43,932 nt of DNA. Origin: Conidiobolus incongruus B7586. Lineage: Eukaryota; Entomophthoromycota; Entomophthoromycetes; Entomophthorales; Conidiobolaceae. Shown piece by piece: positions 24,645 through 34,625 of this stretch. The stretch covers positions 1-43,932 of the forward strand of contig JNEM01013818.1 of NCBI GenBank assembly GCA_000697335.1, in the 5' to 3' direction. Each line of letters opens with the position of its first letter. The first letter of the stretch is position 1. The notes under the pieces were generated by a model. It saw only the letters and a program-made list of their open reading frames with translations. It searched no databases and was not told the DNA's origin. The position numbers and the translations under genes were made by a program.

Positions 24645-24683
24645 TAATAATAATAATAATAATAATAATGTTATTATTATTAT
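24645..24683. repeat. AAT trinucleotide run facing its own complement
   Basis: An (AAT)n run from about 24645 to 24669 is followed after one G by a (TTA)n run to 24683, so the two halves pair as a hairpin with arms of about 13 bp. It is probably a microsatellite with an inversion. Confidence 0.65.
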
Positions 24684-25553
24684 GTACATTTGTTGAATTA
24701 TATATATATGTATTGACAAACTAAATAGTATTTTTTAAATTTAAAATACAATAATATTATTAAATTGTTATCTAATAATTCAATGAAGTTAACCTATATC
24801 ACATATCGCAAATGACTAAAACTTAGCAAAAATATTATTCAATTTTCAGATTAACAAATAAAAACATCATTAATAGATAAAAATTTCAATGTATATAAAC
24901 AACCCAAATACTATAATTTTAAAAAAAATACATAGTTTATTGACCAATAATAATTAAAATACAATTTGATTATATTAAAAAATTCGAATAAAATACTAAC
25001 ATTATTTAATGTTACTCTACTTTTAATACTCAAATTTTATATATACAAAATAAATTGTGGATTGAAATTAGCTCTTATATCGATATCTTATAATATCACT
25101 TAACTATTACACTGATAATATTATTTATATTACGCTCAATTCTTAATTGCTATTTTATTTTATATCATATTAATAATTAATACTCAATACACTGAAATTC
25201 TTAAAATGAACTATTATAGTAACTAGATAGGTTTTTTGATAATGAAAATGAAATTATGAAATAAAAATGAACCTGCTGAAAATGATTTAAATGGATTTTT
25301 TTTGAATATAAAAATGATATTAACATAAATAAGATTAGAATCAATTAATTTTAAATAACTAAAGAAAACTAATATTGAAAATTGATGATTAATGAAAAAT
25401 GAAAAGTTAATCACAAGTTATTAAAATTGATATTTAATAATAAAAGTAAATTATAAATCTAACAAAGTTGCGTGGAGAGCGAATAATAATGTAGTAAAAA
25501 TTGACAATTATTTGAATAATATTTAAGTAAAAATATTAAGGAAAATTATTAAT

Positions 25554-25618
25554 GCTGTTTTAGCTCAGTTGGGAGAGCGGCAAACTGAACATCCTGTGTT
25601 TAATCCACGGTTGCGGCA
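25554..25618 (+). pseudogene. tRNA-Phe(GAA) relic lacking the 3-prime half of its anticodon arm
   Basis: The start and D arm match eukaryotic tRNA-Phe almost exactly (TTTAGCTCAGTTGGGAGAGC), followed by GGCAAACTGAA, the 5-prime anticodon stem and GAA anticodon. The next bases go straight to CATCCTGTG and a T arm (CTGTG, TTTAATC, CACGG), then TTGCGGC. About nine bases that should complete the anticodon stem and variable loop are missing, giving 64-65 bases in place of 72-73. The acceptor pairs G-C, C-G, T-G, G-C, T-G and then fails. The B box is altered (GTTTAATCC). This looks like a dead tRNA copy. Confidence 0.65.
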
Positions 25619-25739
25619 TTAGTAATAATCTGAATATTTTATTTCCAATAATTATTAATTATGAATTGATTGATCAATCTTGAAATATATTCAAATCAAA
25701 AATGTACTTAAATTGTACAAATACTAACTTTATATATTA

Positions 25740-27112
25740 TTAATTTTCTAATTTTAAAAATGAGAGATCATCAGGATAATCTATAGGTAATCCAGCATTT
25801 AATAAATATTCATCATTCCTATAGCAGTATATCAATGAAAAGAATATATTAAACATATATATTTAATCTTACCAAAATTTAGTATGATGGCGTAAACCTG
25901 AATCACATAATAATGTAACGATAGTATGGTTGGGACCCAACTGTTTAGTCATCTTATAAGAGCCTACAAAATTTAAATCTGTAGAACTACCAATAAACAA
26001 TCCATTCTTTTTGAGGATATATCTAGCCATTAACACAGCTTCTCTATCAGTAACAGTAATGGCATCATCAACGTTGGGTACAACAATTGAAAAGTTTTGA
26101 GTTATCTGTTAATTCCTACACCTTCAGCAATTGCATCAACTTGATGGCGCTTCCGACTACCTTCTTTTTCCAATGGTGAAAAGAAAGTGTTCGCCTTAAT
26201 CTTGTAATAAAGTCCAGAGCCTACGGGATCGACTAGGAGTACTCTGAGCCCCGGCTTACGTTCCTTAATATATTGAGTAATACCAGTCAATGTACCACCA
26301 GTTCCAGCACCCATGACAAAAGCATCGATATTGCCTTTAGTTTGTTCCCAGATTTCAGGACTGGTGTGCTTCAAATGAGCTCTAAAATTATTCAAATTCT
26401 CGAATTGATCAGAAAAGAATCCTTTTGGATCTCCATTAGCCAACTGTTTAGCTCTATTCACAAATTGTCTAGGATCAATAATACTAGCAGGTCTGGCTTT
26501 TCCAATCTTGGCATTCAAACGCTCTAAAGCTATATACTTTTCTTTGACTTGATCGTCTGGCATCACAACCACACATTTGTAACCTTTAGCAAGACATATT
26601 GTGGCGAGGGAAATACCAGTACTTCCGACAGTTCCTTCGTAGACTGTGTATCCTTGGTGTGGGACCAATTTTCCAGCTGCTTCAGCTTCCTCAATGATAT
26701 TGAGGGCAACACGGTCTTTGGCACTATCACCAGGGTTTGAAAACTACTTAAATTCAATTAACAAACTTGATGTATTTGATATTTTATAAAGACTTACTTC
26801 AGCTTTAGCCTAAAAAATTTAAAAATAAATTCATTAATTCAAAATTATATAATATTAATTATTGCTATTTACCAAAATTTCACAGCCTGTCAACTCTGAC
26901 AAACTATTAATCCTAACAAGAGGAGTGTTTCCAATATGATCACAAACACCGTTTCTAACATTATCCTTATCCGCTATAATATCCAACTGTTTAAGTTGTT
27001 GAGTACTATTCCCTTTAAACAAATCCAACAAATATCTAAAACTCCATCCCGTAACGAGTCCCAAACTTAAAAAAATTAAATTTTGACTAATTCTATATCT
27101 AATAGATGACAT
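25740..27112 (-). CDS. MCY1: Mitochondrial-type cysteine synthase, Mcy1-like, with one frame break
   Basis: This PLP enzyme belongs to the cysteine synthase/CBS family, closest in layout to yeast Mcy1 (YGR012W), an outer mitochondrial membrane protein. Exons are 27112-26873, 26809-26798, 26743-25873 and 25818-25740. An N-terminal membrane segment (NLIFLSLGLVTGWSFRYLL) is followed by HIGNTPLVRINSLS, then a 12-base exon encoding AKAE, and FSNPGDSAKDRV with the PLP lysine. Other motifs are YEGTVGSTGISLATICLAKG, VMGAGTGGTLTG and, near the end, HTIVTLLCDSGLRHHTKFW with NDEYL after the last splice. The frame breaks at about 26100-26104: AACAGATAACTC reads into a stop, but the next frame continues the family sequence (ITQNFSIVVPNVDDAI). 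Exon 3 is one base short of the phase required. It is either a recent pseudogene, a sequence error or a frameshift site. About 400 residues if read through. Confidence 0.85.
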
Positions 27113-27273
27113 TATAGTATTTTTTTAATTAAATTTTAATTTTGATTATTCAATTTCTTTTTTTACTACATTAGCTTGCGGGAAACTAAGAGAGATACAA
27201 AAAGACTGAAAATGAAAGAGTTGGGACAGTGGGTTCACTCAATCTAAAGGATCTCGTGAGAGAGTGAATGTAT

Positions 27274-27666
27274 TTAGTTGATTAAGTGAAATGGTATAGG
27301 AATAGTATCTTCAGCAGTATAAGCGTCATCAATTGCCTCTTCAAAGCTTAAATTACCGGTTTCTAAATTACAAGTGATTAAATAAGCAGATTCTAAATAT
27401 ACTCGAAAAACAATGTGATATGCAACTGGTAATTTGGCCATATGAATTACTTTGATTTTGTGATCTTCAAAGGACATCTTATCAACAATGAATAACACAC
27501 TCTTATTAGCAGGACCTCTATCTTCATCAAGATGATCATTGTAATCGATTATTTCCTCATCTGTAGCATTTAGCATATTAATATAGTGAAATTTAGCACC
27601 TTGTATACCAGGAAGAGCAAAATCATCTTTATAAGGCTGTTAGCTAAAATAAACTTGGATAGTCAT
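27274..27666 (-). CDS. Small unknown protein, 100-124 residues
   Basis: I do not recognise this gene. A firm frame starts at an ATG at 27576 (MLNATDEEIIDYNDHLDED) and ends at 27274 (TIPIPFHLIN), 100 residues, acidic with a hydrophobic middle (VIHMAKLPVAYHIVFRVYLE). The same frame stays open and protein-like upstream (PYKDDFALPGIQGAKFHYIN) to a TAA at 27642-27640. Before it lies a possible start, MTIQ at 27666-27655, and the 18 bases between them (27654-27637) begin GT and end AG and restore phase, giving 124 residues. Such a short intron would be exceptional. An unseen upstream exon or a start at 27576 are simpler readings. Divergent paralogues in a search would settle it. Confidence 0.5.
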
Positions 27667-27946
27667 TATTTTAAGTAATAAGATGGTTGTGTCTGATTAT
27701 TCAATTTCGATAATTAACAGTTATTTATAATAGCCAAATTTTAAATGTTAAATATGGGATTATTTGAATAATGAAATTATTAATGAAATCAACAATTTTT
27801 TGAGAGGATAATTTTGTAATTTTTAGGATAGTTGAGCTTTAGTAAAATGGATAAAAGGAAAATGATATAGAAATTATTAAATTATTCAATTATTAAATAT
27901 ATACATTCATTGCAACATTGAACACAGTTTTAATTTATACATTATA
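27667..27946. other. Intergenic spacer before mariner copy 2
   Basis: AT-rich; no feature seen. It contains the upstream region of the small gene on its left. Confidence 0.5.
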
Positions 27947-27948
27947 TA

Positions 27949-29267
27949 TTACTCTGAATTTTTAATAATGGGAATTTTTTGCAATTAAAAATAAATAAAC
28001 ATTTGAATATATGATATATAAAAATAAATATATAATATAAATTTAATAGTTTCTTTTATTATTAATAACTTTTTGCTATACTTTTAACAAAGATCTAATA
28101 TCTAAAAAACAGTTCTTTTTATTAAAAACTGAAATTTGATGTTTTATAAACCAATTAAATTTTCTTGCAAAAATTTTCTTTCTTATAAGCTGGTTTTTTA
28201 ATTGCCTAAAGTAATTATAATCACATAGGTTATAATCAAAGGAATATACTAGATGTGGTAGTTTTTTCTAGTTATTTTTAATTAGAAAGTTTTTTACAGT
28301 TTTAAATTTATGTATTTTGTAATTATCATGCAAAATAATAAGTTTTTTCAAATTATATTGAGAACACCAATTAAAAATACTTTTATTTAAAAAAACAATA
28401 TATAATATATTATTAATTGATTTTTTTTTAAGAATTAAATAAGAATAACATATACTATTATAATTTATTATAATAATTAACATTCACTTATTAACAAAAT
28501 GTTTATTTAAAGGGATTTATAGAAGGGGTTAATTTAATTTAATCTAGCATTTTGATTTGTGTTTTAATAAAGGATTATATATAAAAATCTAAGATTCATC
28601 AATTGTAATTATTTGCTGTAAAAGTTTAAGCTTCTAGTAATATTTTAATAAGTTTTATTTAACAATAGCTACTCTAGTTTTTTTTTAAGCTTTAGTTAAA
28701 TTATAAAGTATCTATTTTATATTTTTATTTATTAATTTTAGTTTAAACTTTAAAATATATAAAATACTTATAAAACTAATATTAAAGTACTTAGATAATT
28801 CTCTAGCTGAAATAAAAAGGTGCTTTTTAATATATTTTTTCACTCTATTTACAATTAAAAAAGTAATAGTTAAAGTTAGTTTTTTAGATTTTAACAGATT
28901 TTAAATAGTTTCTCTTTTAGTTTTAAAGTAATTTACCTAGCAATAAATTGTTAATTTAGATAATACTTTATTATTAAAAGTTGCTTGTAAATTTTAAATA
29001 ATTTTAGAGGGTTTATAGTTAAGTTTTACTAATACTAAAATAAAAAACTTTTGATAATTACTATTTAGTTTAAACATAATTAAATTAAACAACCAATTTT
29101 AAAAAGTTAATTTTTTAATTAAAAAAACTAATATATATATATATATATATATATTAAAAATATATAATTTCCTATTAACTTTATATATATTTATTTATTT
29201 CAAACTAATAATATATTTGAAAAATCAGAAATTAAAAAATTTCCTATTATTTTAAATTCAAGGTAAT
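27949..29267 (-). mobile_element. Mariner-type DNA transposon, copy 2, with a DD34D transposase remnant
   Basis: The element is 1319 bases, flanked by TA at 27947-27948 and 29268-29269. Its ends are imperfect inverted repeats: TTACTCTGAATTT on the left, TTACCTTGAATTT when the right end is reverse-complemented, then AATAATRGGAA and a T run in both. On the minus strand, 28483-28268 reads LIILHDNYKIHKFKTVKNFL, the mariner HDN block with the second catalytic Asp. After a stop the same frame goes on to LPHLVYSFDYNLCDYNYFRQ (28259-28205), matching the HPPYSPDLAPSDYHLF block. The spacing between the second and third Asp is 34 residues, as in mariner DD34D elements. The element is a relic with broken transposase. 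An (AT)12 run lies at 29130-29154. Confidence 0.85.
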
Positions 29268-29269
29268 AA

Positions 29270-30900
29270 ATAAAAAATTAAATCCTATAAACTATTAATG
29301 TTTATAAGGTTAAAATAGTACATAAACTCTAGATTATATTGTTTTAATAAAATTTTTATAATGAAAAAATTTAGTATAAACTTCAGGAATATCAAAACTA
29401 CTATATGAAGAACTAAAAATATTAAGTCTAATTAAAACAGCCTGCTTGTTATTCACCTTGACAAGCATTCTAATGTCTTATACCAGTGCCAAGCTGCTAT
29501 TTGTGCAAATATTCATGAGATTGGAAATATTTCTGTTGATGTATGTTGAAGTTTAGAATATTCAATTAGAGGATTTGTAATTTGATTGCTCTAAAGTAGT
29601 TGCTATTCATTAGGTTATATCCCAACCCAATGAATCAGTATCACTTCAGAAAAAAAGTAATGGTAAATTTTTATTTTCTGATTCTTCAAACATATTATTA
29701 GTTTTATATTTTATATTTTATATAAATTAAATGAGTGAATATATTGTTTTAAGCTGATTATATATACATTCATATAAAATAATTTGAAATTTTTTTATTC
29801 TAATATAATTAAAACTTAACCAAAAACCTTTTAAAATCATTTAAAATATATCAACAGCTTATAAAGATAATGTTTCATTTAAAACTATTAAATATTGCTA
29901 GATTTACTATTTAAAATTTAATAAAATCTAGAAAGCTAATTTTTATAATTACTCTTTCAATAATTGATAAACAAAATATATTAAAAAGCACCCTTTTAAT
30001 TTAATTAAATAGTTATTAAAATATTAAAATTAATTATACAAGTATGATATATATTAAAGCTTAAACTTGGTTAATTAATGATATTATTGAATAAGTATTT
30101 TATTATTTAACAAAAGTTTAGAAAAATATTAGAATATTTATAGCTAAATAAATAAAATTTAATAAAAAACTTAAACTTTTATATTAAATTATTATTTTAA
30201 TAAATTATAAATGTTTTATATAATATTCTATTAAAAATTAAATCAGAATATTAAGTTAAAATAATCTTTCTAAATTTTAAAAAACTATTATTTTATTTAT
30301 AAACAAATATAAAATATTTTATATAAATATTATAATATATATTTTTATTTTGTTCTTGAGAGAAAATTAAACAATAACAAGTTTTATATTTCGTTAAAAT
30401 AATTTTTAAATAGCATTCTTATTCTAATTTAAGAATATTCATTATTTTACATAATAGTTGAAAAATACATAAATTTACATTTATAATAGATATTTTATAT
30501 AAAAATTAATTAAAGCAGCTATTATATTTAGTATATTTACTAGATTACAACTTATGCAACTTTAATTAAAATTATTTTAGATTATTAAAAATATGCTGAT
30601 AAAGAAAATTTTCATATATAAATTTAATTAATTTATAAAATCTCAAATTTTAATCTTTAATAAAGGAATTGTTTTATATGTGTTAAAAGCTTTCCAAAAG
30701 TATGGCAAAAAGTTATCAATAATAAAAAAGAGCATATGCTTTATTTTATGTATTTCATATTAGAATTTATTTTTATTTTTAATTTTAAAAATGTATTATT
30801 ATTTAATTTCTAGAGTAATACTTACATTTCTGAATTTAGCTTTTAATTCAAATAAAATCAAATTGAAAATATCCAAGTCCAATTGTCATTATTTGGAAAA
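29270..30900. other. Degenerate AT-rich stretch, unassigned
   Basis: From 29430 to 29640 there are short protein-like frames (for example VIHLDKHSNVLYQCQAAICA at about 29448) with no clear start or splice pattern. From 29690 to 30830 the sequence is almost pure A and T with the texture of the mariner relics, suggesting another heavily mutated repeat. I could not place it in any family. Confidence 0.35.
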
Positions 30901-31220
30901 ATATTAATCAACATTATATCATGAAAAGTTTTGTCACAAGTTATCTGAAACATGGGATGCAATACCTGCTCCTCAACAAAATAAACAATCTCATTGTTAT
31001 TAGGTTTCAAAGTTCTCTTATCTTAATTCAGACTGTCACCAATGCCACTCAAAAATCGTCTTTATTTGGAATATTACAATCAGCAGCTAACAAAATCTAT
31101 TCTTCAGGAATTCTTACCCCAGTGAAATGTTGATTACTTTGATAAAATAAACTTAGAACAGTTATATGATCGGGATTTTCTACAGGACTTCTTCCCATCG
31201 CCTCAACGCTTGCAGAAATA
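30900..31220 (+). pseudogene. Possible gene fragment, unrecognised
   Basis: An open frame at 30921-31133 includes NATQKSSLFGILQSAANKIY, and a following stretch reads DKINLEQLYDRDFLQDFFPS to a stop near 31219. Base composition is less AT-rich than the flanks, which suggests former coding sequence. The pieces lie in different frames and no family is recognised. Confidence 0.25.
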
Positions 31221-31739
31221 GTTAAATGGTCAATGAAAATAATAATATTCCCTTCAGCATTTTTATCAACAATAATTTACCAATAATAATTACAACAATC
31301 TACTTTTTATACTATTTTTAAACTCAGCTAATATTATAGTATCAATAATTGATTTAATCAAATACTGGCAAAAAAATTGAGCACTTTCATGTTTTTAAAG
31401 CTCTGAAATTATTAATATAAACTCAATTTAGCCAAATATCTGTCAATTTTAAAATTTTCAAATTATATAATGATAATTAAATCATAATATTTTAATTGAA
31501 GTACCAAAATTAATTTAGTATATATTAGTTATGTCAATTTAAGCCAAAATTATTAACCTAATTCAATCTAATTAATAGTAATCATAATAATATGAGTATT
31601 GTGAATTAAATCAATTATAGACATTTAATAAACTATTAATTATTCATTTACAATAATATAATTAGAAAAATTATTCAAAATATAATATTAATATGTAAAA
31701 CTAAGTTATTGAATTAATTAGTAAGTTAGTTATATTAAA

Positions 31740-33257
31740 TTAGTGTTTAACGGTTACAATGCGGCATTTAGGAGGAAGAGGAGGATTACTGGAGGAGCTA
31801 ACGGGAGAGGAAGTATTTGGTACAACATAAGGTCCAGTAGGGATTGCTGTAGGGCCAGGGGTACTGGATTCTGAAACAAGGTAAGGACCAGTGCTGATCT
31901 TTGTAGTAGATGAGATGTTGGATGATCCTGAAGGTGGTACATTGGAGATGATGGTAATTGACAGGTGATGACTAGTAGGAGATGGTGTAGTTGATGAGAT
32001 GGTAGATGATCCTGAAGGAACTACACCTGAAACAGTGGTGGATGATTGAGGATAGCCATTAGAAGACAAGGCGGTTGATGAAACAATAGTTGATGTGCCT
32101 GATGGCACTACATGTGGAGTAGAGGTTGATGATTGGGGATAACTAGCAGAAGATTTGGTCGTTGGAGCAATGCTTAATGAACTTGATGGGATCAAACTCG
32201 ATATAATGCTAGACTTGCTAGTGGTGGATGATTGGGGATAACCTGTTATAGAAGAGCTAGTGGTAGACTTCTTAGTTGATGGATAAATAGAATTTGATGT
32301 AGTAGTAGGTGATGAAATTTGCGCTAGAGTTGTGGTAGAAATATTTGTAGTTGTAGAAGTCAACGTAGTGAAATGGCTAGGAGATTGGTTACTAGTTGTA
32401 ACAGTGGTAGTGGTAGTAGTAGAAGTAGTAGTAATTGTAGTGGTCACAGCAACTGAAGGATTTTTACTAATAATATCATTAATAAAATCCCTATATAGTG
32501 CGACTTTAGTATAGACCGACGGTAGATCTTTAGTTCCACATCTGGTGCCAAAGCTTACAGTACCAATCAAATAGACGTCATTAGGACTTTGGTGATAAAA
32601 GAGTGGGCCTCCAGAATCTCCCATACAAGGATTCTTCAATCTAGAACCAGCGCAGAGCTGCTTGTCTTTCAAAACTTCACCGGAGCCCAGCCATCTCTTA
32701 TAGCATTCTTGGAAGTTAGCAACCTTAAGATCAGCCTTCTGCAATTGAACAGCTTTTTTGGAATCGACACTGGTGATACCATATCCCATAGCTAGAGCTT
32801 CTGTACCTTCCTTACTAAAGGTACCATCATCCAATTTGACTGCAGAAGGGTTGAATGGGACTGTTCTGCCAGGATCCTGAGGTTTAATCTTAATTAACAA
32901 AATATCATCATAATTGGGATTCTTAGAATCGAAGCCAGGGTGAGCTATCTGATCCTCCGCTACATAAATAATTTCATTATTCTTGTCTGACAAAGTACTT
33001 GTATCTTTGGTGCCACTATTAGCGAATACTATCTTCAAATCGCCTTGATTAGTCGCCTTACAGTGAGCAGCAGTCAATATAAAGTTCTCTGCAATTCTGG
33101 TGCCTGTACAATCCTGTTTGCCGTTGGTGAATATATTGGCTACATAGTTATAGTCATCAGGGTTTTGAACGTCAGTACCTCCAATAATTTCTGGAGCCGC
33201 TGCTACCATTTTGAAGGTAGTCAAAGCAATCACTAATGACTGAATGATTGGATTCAT
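31740..33257 (-). CDS. Secreted trypsin-like serine protease with a Ser/Thr-rich tail
   Basis: A 505-residue intronless frame. A signal peptide covers about residues 1-21 (SLVIALTTFKMVAAA), and the mature S1 start IIGGTDV follows only two or three residues later, so there is almost no propeptide. The triad is His65 (LTAAHC), Asp118 (NYDDILLI) and Ser215 (GDSGGP). Cys50-Cys66 and Cys211-Cys240 fit two standard disulphides. The residue at chymotrypsin position 189, which sets S1 specificity, is Asn209, not the Asp of true trypsins, and position 226 is Ser. From about 268 to 490 the chain is a Ser/Thr/Pro-rich, probably O-glycosylated stalk with repeats of YPQSST (340, 373, 402) and VPSG or PPSG. 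The end, PPKCRIVTVKH, has no clear GPI signal. It probably acts outside the cell, perhaps wall-associated. Confidence 0.9.
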   Translation of the reverse strand: MNPIIQSLVIALTTFKMVAAAPEIIGGTDVQNPDDYNYVANIFTNGKQDCTGTRIAENFILTAAHCKATNQGDLKIVFANSGTKDTSTLSDKNNEIIYVAEDQIAHPGFDSKNPNYDDILLIKIKPQDPGRTVPFNPSAVKLDDGTFSKEGTEALAMGYGITSVDSKKAVQLQKADLKVANFQECYKRWLGSGEVLKDKQLCAGSRLKNPCMGDSGGPLFYHQSPNDVYLIGTVSFGTRCGTKDLPSVYTKVALYRDFINDIISKNPSVAVTTTITTTSTTTTTTVTTSNQSPSHFTTLTSTTTNISTTTLAQISSPTTTSNSIYPSTKKSTTSSSITGYPQSSTTSKSSIISSLIPSSSLSIAPTTKSSASYPQSSTSTPHVVPSGTSTIVSSTALSSNGYPQSSTTVSGVVPSGSSTISSTTPSPTSHHLSITIISNVPPSGSSNISSTTKISTGPYLVSESSTPGPTAIPTGPYVVPNTSSPVSSSSNPPLPPKCRIVTVKH

Positions 33258-34509
33258 ATAAGTTAATTGACTAACTTTAATACAAAAAAGTTATAAATGA
33301 TATTAAATTAAATGTCTAGTTAATATAAATGAATCTTCAATTATAATTGAAGACCAACTAAAATTAAATTAAATTAAAATATAAACCGGATTACAGGGTA
33401 TTAAATAGGTTGATAACGAATGTATAATTATCAAGTAATAGATCACACAAACCTCTCAATTGTAATACTCGAGACTTCAACCTTATTTAAACCCATGAAT
33501 AAAAATTTTGATACCGCTAAAATTAACGCCATTGGCATGAATACATTATCAATCCAATGAAAATACTCGTCTTGTGCATTCAATGAATGTAAAAATTGAT
33601 TTATTTTATGCAGCTAGCTATTTTTTGCAAATTAAAGTACCAGTAAAAACCTAGTAATATGATGTTTTATCATCTATCAACTAATACTTTATTTTGAAAA
33701 TTAACATTATATATCGAATAGATAAAGTTGTATATTTTCTTAGTAAGTATTTATTATCATAAACTACATACAATAGTAACAAACCAATCTCTATACTTTT
33801 AATATATCGCATTAATCACAATAAAAGGAATCTGCTAATCTCCACATTATGACTCATAGTTTATATCCTTGAAATACTATGCTTGATATAAAACTTTTAA
33901 ATTAAGTTGCAATCCATCTAATAAAAGTTTAATAATGTATATTGATTAGTTTCAATAAAAAAAATGCTATTATGACTCGACAATTGATTTCTGTTTAATA
34001 TTTTTAAAATTATTATGTATCATACTATAGATAATTAGGATAACATTAAAGTGAATTGTTTTTAACATTCCTAATCACAAATAAACAGAAAATAAAATAA
34101 TATTTATTTTTATCATATTTTACAATTGATAGATATGATATAATAGTTTGAATATCAAGTACATCAGTATCTAGAACTTGGCAACAAATTAATCGTTAAC
34201 TGAATATTTCAATTAGATCATTAAAGATGCCTGAGTAATTACCAATTTCTATGAAATGCAAAGCACTAAAATATACAAGTTTATTAGTACTTGTGAAAAT
34301 TTCATCAAGTAGTCTTTTTTCTAAGCCATGATTTAATGAATACAAATAAAATGTAAAAGTGATATTATATGGGTATGATTTAATGCAAATTAATTTTGTT
34401 TACAAACATTTTTAAAAAATATTTGAAAAATTTTTATTCTAGATCCTTAGAGAATTATTGATCTTTGAATGATTTTTGCTTATTTTGAATATATAAATAT
34501 AATTTTTCA
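33258..34509. other. AT-rich intergenic stretch
   Basis: Upstream region of the trypsin-like gene; no other feature seen. Confidence 0.5.
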
Positions 34510-34625
34510 ATTGAATTATATTATTATACAGGCATATTGAATTATATTATTATACAGGCATATTGAATTATATTATTATACAGGCATATTGAATTATATT
34601 ATTATACAGGCATATTGAATTATAT
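34510..34625. repeat. 26-bp tandem repeat, 4.5 perfect copies
   Basis: The unit starts ATTGAATTATATTATTATAC and ends AGGCAT. Four exact copies run 34510-34613, with a partial fifth to 34625. Perfect identity among the copies points to a recent expansion. There is no coding or CRISPR context. Confidence 0.95.

Larger units (their letters stand above)
23308..25553. other. Long AT-rich intergenic stretch
   Basis: No coding region is supported in these 2.2 kb; small open frames at 23594-23791 (+) and 25223-25414 (-) lack family signals or splice context. The stretch holds two strong inverted repeats (24440-24472 and 24656-24683) and a Gcn4-like site at 23620-23626. Confidence 0.5.

Noticed and set aside
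29690-30830. Possible retroelement or third transposon
   Set aside because: No terminal repeats, motif or reading frame could be identified; only the composition suggests a decayed repeat.
31754-32514. Repetitive Ser/Thr-coding DNA as a possible CRISPR or satellite array
   Set aside because: The repeats are in frame with the protease tail, vary in length and have no spacers.
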